Source: Chitinophagaceae bacterium UBA2793 (GTDB taxonomy: Bacteria; Bacteroidota; Bacteroidia; Chitinophagales; Chitinophagaceae). Taken from it: a stretch of DNA of 14,501 nt. The notes under the pieces are model-generated. The model did not search any database. It saw only the letters and a program-made list of their open reading frames with translations, and had not been told where the DNA came from. Positions within the stretch are counted from its first letter, which is position 1. The number at the start of each line of letters is the position of its first letter. The DNA lies in NCBI GenBank assembly GCA_002352045.1, contig DEHT01000032.1, forward strand, positions 1 to 14,501, given 5' to 3'. Made by a program: the position numbers and the translations under genes. Below, piece by piece: positions 6,936 to 12,620 of this stretch.

Positions 6936-6966
6936 GTTTCTAAACCGTATTAATGTTATACATTTG
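6936..6966 (+). promoter_or_regulatory. Promoter of the small secreted protein gene
   Basis: TACATTTG (6959-6966) matches the Bacteroidota -7 consensus exactly and lies 16 nt before the ATG at 6983. A GTTTC (6936-6940) sits 18 nt upstream as a weak -33 element. Confidence 0.55.
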
Positions 6967-6982
6967 TGAATATTAAAAACGT

Positions 6983-7330
6983 ATGTCTAAAATCACCAAA
7001 ATATTTCTGCTTTTGTTCTTAATGAACGGGTTGATGCTAAACTCATGGGCAGATGGTGGTTCTGGCAAAAAGAAAGCAAAAGTAACGCTTAACTTAACTA
7101 ATCCTAAAACCTCCCCTTCTTCTTCATTTATTTTAAAAGCCGGTATTAAATACAAAGGTTCTTTATTAAGTGGAACAGAAATCAGCAAAGGAACAATTGT
7201 AAACAACAATTCTTTGAGCTTTCAAAAAGGAAATACTATTCATATTATTCCTTACAAACAAAAAGTAATAGTACCGGAAATGAAGCAAGGATATACAGGA
7301 TTAAAATTGATATTACAACCTAAATTATAA
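6983..7330 (+). CDS. Small secreted protein of unknown function
   Basis: A 115-residue protein I do not recognise. Residues 1-23 form a good signal peptide: Lys4/Lys6, a hydrophobic core IFLLLFLMNGLML and a likely cleavage after SWA before DGGSG. No cysteine follows the cleavage, so it is not a lipoprotein. The mature part of about 92 residues starts Gly/Lys-rich (DGGSGKKKAK) and then looks all-beta (VTLNLT, SFILKAGIKYKG, TIHIIPYKQKVIVP, LKLILQP), basic overall. It stands alone behind a good promoter and ahead of a bidirectional terminator, which supports a real expressed gene. It converges with another secreted protein gene. It is probably periplasmic or surface-exposed; its function is unknown. 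Confidence 0.75.
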   Translation: MSKITKIFLLLFLMNGLMLNSWADGGSGKKKAKVTLNLTNPKTSPSSSFILKAGIKYKGSLLSGTEISKGTIVNNNSLSFQKGNTIHIIPYKQKVIVPEMKQGYTGLKLILQPKL

Positions 7331-7353
7331 AAAGCCTCTTTCGAGGCTTTTTT
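7329..7353. terminator. Bidirectional terminator between convergent genes
   Basis: A perfect 10-bp stem AAAAAGCCTC/GAGGCTTTTT closes a 4-nt loop TTTC, flanked by an A-run on one side and a T-run on the other, so it works as an intrinsic terminator on both strands. It overlaps the stop codon of the plus-strand gene by two bases and lies 17 nt past the stop of the minus-strand gene. Confidence 0.9.
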
Positions 7354-7370
7354 AATATCATTTTGTTTAA

Positions 7371-8036
7371 TTATCCTTTTTTCAATTGTTGATTTTCTTC
7401 GTAGGTCATTAGCCTATAACCGGTTTTAGGGGCCTCAAATTTTATAGCGGGGACTATCTCTGAATTAAGATTTTTTAAACTATACTTGAAAGTAAGGTCT
7501 CCCGATTGAATTTCATATTGTACAGGCAAGCCGTTTAAGGTTGAAAATGCGTTGTTATAGTTTTTATTACTAAGTGTTACACTGGGGTCAAAATAAACAG
7601 TAAACAACTTTCCATCGGGCATTGATGCAGTTGCCTTTTTACACTTGTAATTACCAATATTTATCATCTCATTGCTGATGTTAAATAATAGATTATTGTT
7701 TGCTTTATTCTTTTGTTCCCAATTGGCAGCATTTAAAGTAATCATCAGCTTTTGACCACTATATTCTTTTAATATAAACCCGTTGCCGGAGTTGTTGTTA
7801 AATACGGTTGATTCGGTACCAAGGGAGCTTGTCATTTCGGAGCGACTTTGTCCTTGTTTTAAATATAAAGTAATTACAGCCCCATTGAGAGAATTGAGTG
7901 TTGCCGGATTGTTTTTTGCCGATACAATGGAAATATCGTATTGTAATACACCTTCATTAAATGGCTTTTGCAATAGATAGCCCATGCTCATAATTGCCAA
8001 ACAAATCAATACAGAAAAAAGGAAAAATGGTTTCAT
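7371..8036 (-). CDS. Secreted GLPGLI/DUF4412-like protein
   Basis: With the start at 8036 (ATG of MKPFFLFSV) the protein has 221 residues and a standard signal peptide, FFLFSVLICLAIMSMGYLL; the longer frame from 8060 would put nine extra residues before it and is less likely. The mature protein opens with a short strand EGVLQYDISI. Its middle (GFILKEYSGQKLMITLN), then NIGNYKCKKATASM, a YFDPSV segment, LNGLPVQYEIQSGDLTFKYSL and a final MTYEENQQLKK follow the layout of Bacteroidota GLPGLI/DUF4412 proteins, which are exported and probably bind something in the periplasm or outer membrane. No biochemical role is known to me. Assignment to the family is by pattern only. Its upstream gap of about 200 nt holds repeats described separately. 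Confidence 0.82.
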   Translation of the reverse strand: MKPFFLFSVLICLAIMSMGYLLQKPFNEGVLQYDISIVSAKNNPATLNSLNGAVITLYLKQGQSRSEMTSSLGTESTVFNNNSGNGFILKEYSGQKLMITLNAANWEQKNKANNNLLFNISNEMINIGNYKCKKATASMPDGKLFTVYFDPSVTLSNKNYNNAFSTLNGLPVQYEIQSGDLTFKYSLKNLNSEIVPAIKFEAPKTGYRLMTYEENQQLKKG

Positions 8037-8080
8037 AAAAAGGTTTGTTTTTTTATACAATTCTAAGGTTCAAAATCGTT

Positions 8081-8112
8081 CAAATGTTTATTGTATAATG
8101 CCGATAATTCAA
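8081..8112 (-). promoter_or_regulatory. Possible promoter of the GLPGLI-like gene
   Basis: The minus strand reads TTG (8110-8112), a 21-nt spacer, then AACATTTG (8081-8088), one base off TAnnTTTG. This is a weak match that would give a leader of about 40 nt before the ATG at 8036. Confidence 0.3.
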
Positions 8113-8127
8113 CTGTGTAGTAAATAT

Positions 8128-8146
8128 TATTATGAACTATTATGAA
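8128..8146. repeat. Direct repeat TATTATGAA, one helical turn apart
   Basis: TATTATGAA occurs at 8128-8136 and again at 8138-8146, a 10-nt period. It lies about 16 nt upstream of the candidate -33 element of the secreted-protein gene, a place where a regulator could bind, though such AT-rich repeats also occur by chance. Confidence 0.4.
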
Positions 8147-8162
8147 TGCACAATCGGTATTA

Positions 8163-8195
8163 AAGATAGGCAATCATTTTTCATTGCCTTATCTT
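8163..8195. repeat. Imperfect hairpin in the gap beyond yidC
   Basis: AAGATAGGCAAT (8163-8174) and ATTGCCTTATCTT (8183-8195) pair over 12 bases with a single bulged base and an 8-nt T-rich loop. Neither strand has a proper U-run after it, so it is not a standard terminator; it sits right behind the yidC terminator and could be a transcript-end structure or an operator. Confidence 0.5.
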
Positions 8196-8201
8196 AAGAC
8201 G

Positions 8202-8230
8202 AAAAAAAGCTACGCATTGTACGTAGCTTT
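8202..8230 (-). terminator. Intrinsic terminator after yidC
   Basis: On the minus strand AAAGCUACG/CGUAGCUUU form a 9-bp stem around a 7-nt loop, ending in a run of seven U that overlaps the stem base. It begins 25 nt after the yidC stop. Confidence 0.85.
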
Positions 8231-8254
8231 ATCTGTATTTTAACTTAGAATTAG

Positions 8255-10093
8255 TTATTTCTTAGAAGATTTATTTTTCATCTGTTCCATTTTCTTTTGT
8301 GTTTCCTGCATGGCTTCAATGCGCTCCTGTATTTTAGATTTTTTTACAGGCTTTTTACGATTCTCATTTATTTGCACTAATATTTTATCATGGTTAATAA
8401 TATATTTTTGAATGATAACCTGCAATATTAAAGTAATGGTATTTGAAACAGTATAGTACCAGGTGAGTGCCGATGGAAGGTTGTTGAAAACAAATATCAA
8501 TAATACCGGGAAAATATAAGGCATATATTTCATTACAGGATTACTGTTGTCCTGCATTTGGCTCATGCTGTATATAGATATCAACAAACTGGTTACTGTA
8601 GCTGTAATGGTAAATAGGCTGATATGGTCACCGTAAATAGGAATATTAAATGGCAGTTTTAAAATACTGTCGTACTGTGCCAAATCTGTTGCCCATAAAA
8701 AGCTCTTCCCCCTCAAATCAATATTCGATTGAAAGAAATAATAAAGCGACATGAATATTGGAATTTGCAATAGAGCCGGCAAGCAACCTCCCAAAGGATT
8801 TACTCCGGCGCTACGCCAAAGTTTCATTTGTTCCATGCCAAAAGCCTGTTGATCGTCTTTATACTTTTCTTTCAGTGCATCCACCTCTGGTTTCAAGGCT
8901 TTCATTTTGGCACCACTCAAATAGCTCTTATATAAAATTGGTGATGTAATTAAGCGAATGAGTAATGTCAACAACAAAATAACTATACCCATGCTGGCTA
9001 CATTCTTTTGCAAAAAATCGAATACCGGTAATAGAAAATACCTGTTTATATATTTTACAAAAGCAAAAATACCGGAACCATAGGGCACAATATTCTCCAT
9101 TTGATTGCCATACTTTTTCAAAGTATTATAATCGCTTGGGCCATAATACAACTGAAGTGGTATGCTAGCATTATTGCCTTCGGGCAAACTTAGTGAGGCA
9201 TTAGTAACAGTACGTGCCAAAAAATGCTGATTCGTATCTACTGGCACTTTCCATTCTACTGCAGCCGAGTTAAAGGTATTTTTTGCTACCAAGCCTGTAA
9301 TAAAAAATTGTTGTTTAAGTGAAATCCAATCTACTGCATTGTTCAATTTAGTGTCGCCATTTTCGAGCATTGCCTCAAAATCGTAATCCTTATTTTCTAC
9401 AAAACAAAAATGAGTTTGAGTTAATTCGTATTTATGGTCTTTTTCAATTTGAGCGGCCTCTGTTTGCCAAAGGATATTTACCGTATTGCCGGTAAATAAT
9501 TGCTTTGCACCCTGGGCATTTATATTGAAGTCAATCATATATTCGCCCGGTCTAATGGTAAATTGATGAATCAATTCTTTACCGGCAGAATCTTTTGCAA
9601 TAAATGAAACAGATTGGCTGTTGTCCTTATTGATTACAATAGGTTGAGCCGTGAAATAAAGGTCGCTGGTTTGAGCTGTTTTATTAGCTCCGGCATTGAT
9701 AGAATAGGAAAGCTTGTTGAAGCTGCCATCTTGAATATACACAGGATCACCATTGTATTTTTTAAACTTTTTCAACTCTACTTTGCTAGGTTGACCACCT
9801 TTATTGGTAAAACTAATTTTGATTAACTCATTTTCTACAACCGTTAACTGTTCAGTTCCCAGTGCGGTTTGAAAATCGTTTAGCTGCTGTGCATTTTTGA
9901 TAGAATCAACTTTTAAAGAATCTATTCTAGCAACTGTTGTATCTACCTTGGGTTGTAATGCAGCTATTGAATCTGCAATACGCTTTTGATCTGCCTCATA
10001 AGCCATCCTGCTCTTGCTATTGATGGCAAACATGGTAATCAGCAATACTGCTATTAATCCAAATCCAATAAGGGTATTCCTATCCATTCCCAT
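8255..10093 (-). CDS. yidC: Membrane protein insertase YidC
   Basis: Inserts and folds inner-membrane proteins, alone or with SecYEG. The 612-residue protein has the full Gram-negative layout: TM1 (about 8-25), a helical linker (28-66), a large beta-rich periplasmic domain (about 80-325), and the five-helix insertase core (about 340-565) with the hydrophilic-groove arginine Arg380 in LLIRLITSPI, the cytoplasmic hairpin KMKALKPEVDALKEKY (397-412) and the NPLGGCLPALLQIPIF signature (432-447). The tail after the last TM (about 577-612) is long and lysine-rich, a form linked to ribosome binding in some lineages. The start MGMDRNT could also be the second Met (10087), the usual MDRNT form. It has its own -7 box, and terminators isolate it on both sides. 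No rnpA/rpmH or mnmE neighbour is present, as is common in Bacteroidota. Confidence 0.97.
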   Translation of the reverse strand: MGMDRNTLIGFGLIAVLLITMFAINSKSRMAYEADQKRIADSIAALQPKVDTTVARIDSLKVDSIKNAQQLNDFQTALGTEQLTVVENELIKISFTNKGGQPSKVELKKFKKYNGDPVYIQDGSFNKLSYSINAGANKTAQTSDLYFTAQPIVINKDNSQSVSFIAKDSAGKELIHQFTIRPGEYMIDFNINAQGAKQLFTGNTVNILWQTEAAQIEKDHKYELTQTHFCFVENKDYDFEAMLENGDTKLNNAVDWISLKQQFFITGLVAKNTFNSAAVEWKVPVDTNQHFLARTVTNASLSLPEGNNASIPLQLYYGPSDYNTLKKYGNQMENIVPYGSGIFAFVKYINRYFLLPVFDFLQKNVASMGIVILLLTLLIRLITSPILYKSYLSGAKMKALKPEVDALKEKYKDDQQAFGMEQMKLWRSAGVNPLGGCLPALLQIPIFMSLYYFFQSNIDLRGKSFLWATDLAQYDSILKLPFNIPIYGDHISLFTITATVTSLLISIYSMSQMQDNSNPVMKYMPYIFPVLLIFVFNNLPSALTWYYTVSNTITLILQVIIQKYIINHDKILVQINENRKKPVKKSKIQERIEAMQETQKKMEQMKNKSSKK

Positions 10094-10118
10094 TTTTGAT
10101 ATCTTTTATTTTGGTGGG

Positions 10119-10138
10119 CAAAGGTAAACAAGTTTACC
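10119..10138 (-). promoter_or_regulatory. yidC -7 box overlapped by palindrome
   Basis: The minus strand has TACCTTTGCC (-7 element at 10119-10126), a full consensus match, giving a leader of about 20 nt. The palindrome GGTAAAC-AA-GTTTACC (10123-10138), with perfect 7-bp arms, overlaps the upstream half of that box and would occlude it if bound by a dimeric repressor. A clear -33 element is not visible. The promoter call is firm; the operator reading is inference. Confidence 0.65.
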
Positions 10139-10152
10139 GCATACCTTGTGCC

Positions 10153-10188
10153 GTAAAAAAAATAAATGCCCTACAAGAGAGGGCATTT
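10153..10188 (-). terminator. Intrinsic terminator after rplY
   Basis: On the minus strand AAAUGCCCU and AGGGCAUUU pair over 9 bp (10164-10188) around a 7-nt loop, followed by UUAUUUUUUUU. It lies 22 nt past the rplY stop and just upstream of the yidC promoter. Confidence 0.85.
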
Positions 10189-10210
10189 TATTAATTGTAT
10201 TAAAAAGTTA

Positions 10211-10804
10211 TTACTTTTTAGTTGTTGCCGCTTTAGCAGCAGTTGCTTCTTCCTGCTTCAACTGACGAGTCATAGTTACAGAAGCAATAGGAATACGTGG
10301 AGAGTTCATAATTTCCATATTTTCAGCCACAATATCCTGTACTCTTACGTTGGCATTTAATTCAAGTGATGTTAAGTCAACATCAATAGCTTCTTTCAAG
10401 TATTTAGGAAGGGTTTTTACTTTTACCGCTTTCATTTTAGTAACCAATTTACCACCGGCTTTTACACCTGCAGGCGTTCCCACATAGTTCAATGGCAAAG
10501 TAGCAATAACCGTTTTGTTATCTACAAGTTCCAAAAAGTCAACATGCGTTAATACATCGGTTACTTTGTCAAACTGCAAATCTTTCAAAATGCATTTGTA
10601 AGTTTTGCCGTCAACAGTTACTTCGGCAATCATAAACTGAGAAGTATAAACGATAGGTTTAAATGCTGCTGCAGGCGCCGAAAAGTTAACTTCCGATTGA
10701 CCACCATAAATTACAGCCGGCACGAGATTCTGAGAGCGAAGTTGGCGGGTGGCTTTTTTTCCGCTTTCGGTCCTCAGCTGACCTTCAATTGTAATTGATT
10801 TCAT
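10211..10804 (-). CDS. rplY: 50S ribosomal protein L25, long CTC form
   Basis: Binds 5S rRNA in the large ribosomal subunit; the long form carries the general-stress CTC-type C-terminal domain. From the chosen start the product has 197 residues: an N-terminal L25 domain (about 1-90, with RQLRSQNLVPAVIYGG and HVDFLEL) and a beta-rich second domain (about 95-180, with GVKAGGKLV and LPKYLKEAIDVDL), ending in an Ala/Thr/Lys-rich tail. An upstream ATG (10828) would add eight residues but lies on the gene's own -7 box (10826-10833), so 10804 (MKSITIEGQLR) is the better start. It follows prs on the same strand with an 84-nt gap and its own promoter, and has a strong terminator behind it. Confidence 0.95.
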   Translation of the reverse strand: MKSITIEGQLRTESGKKATRQLRSQNLVPAVIYGGQSEVNFSAPAAAFKPIVYTSQFMIAEVTVDGKTYKCILKDLQFDKVTDVLTHVDFLELVDNKTVIATLPLNYVGTPAGVKAGGKLVTKMKAVKVKTLPKYLKEAIDVDLTSLELNANVRVQDIVAENMEIMNSPRIPIASVTMTRQLKQEEATAAKAATTKK

Positions 10805-10825
10805 TGTAAAAATTTTTATGAGGCG

Positions 10826-10833
10826 CAAAGGTA
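10826..10833 (-). promoter_or_regulatory. rplY -7 box
   Basis: TACCTTTGC on the minus strand matches the Bacteroidota -7 consensus fully and sits 21 nt before the rplY ATG at 10804. It rules out the longer frame from 10828. The -33 region shows only a weak TTTC. Confidence 0.65.
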
Positions 10834-10888
10834 AGGATTTTCGCCCTGGAAATTCACCTTATCTATAACTTATTTTAAAAGGCCGGCT

Positions 10889-11842
10889 TTATTTGATTGA
10901 TTTTCCTCTTCCTCTAATAAATAAACTATTAATGCTTTTATTTTCATATGCATTACGTATGGTTACCGCAAACAATTCATCGGTTGAAACCACTTTAATT
11001 TTATCGCAAATGGGCTTAATAGGGATGGTGTCGGTTACAACCAGCTCTTTTAAAACGCTATTTCCAATATTTTCATAAGCCTTTCCGCTTAATACCGGGT
11101 GGGTACACATTGCCCTTACACTACGGGCTCCTTTTTCCATCATTAACCCGGCACTTTTGGCCAAAGTACCGCCGGTATCGCAAATATCATCAATTAAAAT
11201 AATGTCTTTATTGGTAACATCACCAATTACAACCATGCTAGCAATTTCGTTGGCCCGCTTGCGGTGCTTATCGCAAATAACCATTTCGGCTTCAAAAAAA
11301 CTGGCTACTTCTCTTATTCTATTGGCACTACCTACATCGGGTGCGGCAAATGTGAGACTTTCTAAATTCAACGATTCTATATATGGAATAAAAATGGCCG
11401 ACGAATCGAGGTGATCTACCGGAATATCAAAGTATCCTTGAATTTGTGCTGCATGAAGATCCATAGTGATTACCCTATCGGCTCCGGCAGCGGTAAGCAT
11501 ATTGGCCACTAATTTGCTCCCAATGGCCACACGGGGTTTATCTTTTCTATCCTGCCTGGCAAAACCATAATAGGGTATTACTGCTATTACTTTATATGCC
11601 GAAGCTCTTTTGGCCGCATCAATCATTAGGAGCAGCTCCATCATATTATCGGTTGGCGCAAATGTGCTTTGTATTAAGAACACAAATTTTCCACGGATGC
11701 TTTCCATAAACTCTACGCCAATTTCTCCATCGCTAAACCGCTGAATGTTTACATTTCCTAATGGTTCTCCAAATTTTTTTGCTATTTTTTCAGCCAGATA
11801 ACGAGATCCTGTGCCTGAAAATATTTTTGCATTTGATTCCAT
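10889..11842 (-). CDS. prs: Ribose-phosphate pyrophosphokinase (PRPP synthetase)
   Basis: Makes 5-phosphoribosyl-1-pyrophosphate from ribose 5-phosphate and ATP, the precursor of purines, pyrimidines, histidine, tryptophan and NAD. The 317-residue length is typical of class I enzymes. Motifs include FSDGEIGVEF (36-45), the ATP-binding YYGFARQDRK (91-100), the metal-binding MDLHAAQIQGYFDIPVDHL (His130), the flexible-loop DKHRKR (191-196, catalytic lysine) and the PRPP loop LIDDICDTGGT (216-226). It is divergent from radC across 76 nt and followed by rplY on the same strand; a minor readthrough into rplY is possible because no terminator is seen in the 84-nt gap. All key residues are present. 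Confidence 0.97.
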   Translation of the reverse strand: MESNAKIFSGTGSRYLAEKIAKKFGEPLGNVNIQRFSDGEIGVEFMESIRGKFVFLIQSTFAPTDNMMELLLMIDAAKRASAYKVIAVIPYYGFARQDRKDKPRVAIGSKLVANMLTAAGADRVITMDLHAAQIQGYFDIPVDHLDSSAIFIPYIESLNLESLTFAAPDVGSANRIREVASFFEAEMVICDKHRKRANEIASMVVIGDVTNKDIILIDDICDTGGTLAKSAGLMMEKGARSVRAMCTHPVLSGKAYENIGNSVLKELVVTDTIPIKPICDKIKVVSTDELFAVTIRNAYENKSINSLFIRGRGKSIK

Positions 11843-11879
11843 GCGCTTGGGATGTGCTGTTTTGGTGGTGATAGATGAG

Positions 11880-11887
11880 CAAAAGTA
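11880..11887 (-). promoter_or_regulatory. prs -7 box
   Basis: TACTTTTGC on the minus strand matches TAnnTTTG and would start transcription about 30 nt before the prs ATG. A TTTA 17 nt upstream is a weak -33 element. No equally good box is seen for the divergent radC in this 76-nt gap. Confidence 0.6.
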
Positions 11888-11918
11888 ATGTTAGTTATTG
11901 GCTTTAAAAATTTAAGCA

Positions 11919-12620
11919 ATGGAAAATGATAAAAAAAATTCCCTGCCCATTAAATCGTGGAGCGAAGACGATCGCCCTCGTGAAAAAATGCTTAGCAAAG
12001 GGGCTGCTGCCCTTAGCAATTCTGAACTTTTAGCTATCTTAATAAACAATGGTACCAGGCAGCGTTCTGCGGTTGACCTGGCTAAAGATGTACTACAACT
12101 CGGCTCCAACAATCTCGATGAACTGGGCAGGCTTAGCCTGAAAGATTTGCAAAAAGTAAAAGGCATTGGTATTGCAAAGGCTATTATAATTGCAGCAGCT
12201 TTAGAACTGGGAAGGCGAAGAGAGTCGGCAGGTATTCTCGATAAAAAACACATTAAAACCAGTGCCGATATTGCTGGATATTTAAGAGCTTCTTTAAAAG
12301 ACAGCAACCACGAAGTTTTTGTAACTATTTATTTAAACCAATCCAATAAAATATTAGACCATAAAACCATTAGTATAGGCGGCATTACCGGCACCGTGGC
12401 CGATACAAGACTTATTTTAAGATCGGCCTTGGAAATGGGTGCCACCGCTATTATTCTTTGCCATAATCATCCATCAGGCAACCTAAGGCCCAGCAATGCC
12501 GATAATGTACTTACTCAAAAAGTAAAAGAAGCCGCCGCTTTAATGGATATAAAAGTTATGGACCATATTATAGTTAGCAATGAAGGATATTACAGCTTTG
12601 CCGATGATGGTATGCTTTGA
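11919..12620 (+). CDS. radC: RadC family (UPF0758) JAB/MPN-domain protein
   Basis: A 233-residue RadC-type protein: an N-terminal helix-hairpin-helix module (about 20-100) with KVKGIGIAKAI (79-89), then a JAB/MPN metalloprotease-like domain with the JAMM residues Glu132, His182, His184 and Asp195 in CHNHPSGNLRPSNAD. All metal ligands are intact. Despite its name, a role in DNA repair has not been upheld in E. coli, and the biochemical function is unknown; a link to DNA processing or competence is proposed in some bacteria. Its start follows a 76-nt divergent gap from prs. Its TGA abuts, with no intervening base, the stop codon of the convergent secreted protein gene. No anti-restriction or mobile-element genes, sometimes found near radC paralogues, are present, so this appears to be the core chromosomal copy. 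Confidence 0.95.
   Translation: MENDKKNSLPIKSWSEDDRPREKMLSKGAAALSNSELLAILINNGTRQRSAVDLAKDVLQLGSNNLDELGRLSLKDLQKVKGIGIAKAIIIAAALELGRRRESAGILDKKHIKTSADIAGYLRASLKDSNHEVFVTIYLNQSNKILDHKTISIGGITGTVADTRLILRSALEMGATAIILCHNHPSGNLRPSNADNVLTQKVKEAAALMDIKVMDHIIVSNEGYYSFADDGML

Noticed and set aside
6973..7209. 78-codon minus-strand frame opposite the small secreted gene
   Set aside because: The plus-strand frame has a promoter, signal peptide and terminator; the antisense frame has none of these.
8094..8099. TATAAT sequence as an E. coli-type -10 box
   Set aside because: Bacteroidota housekeeping sigma does not use this box, no matching -35 is present, and AT-rich gaps produce it by chance.
10874..10893. 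GCCGGC palindrome after prs as a terminator
   Set aside because: It is a six-base palindrome without a loop and cannot form a hairpin; no terminator is called in the prs-rplY gap.
11912..12307. 131-codon minus-strand frame opposite radC
   Set aside because: Shadow of the radC reading frame, Ser/Leu/Ala-rich as such shadows are; radC has all its catalytic residues.
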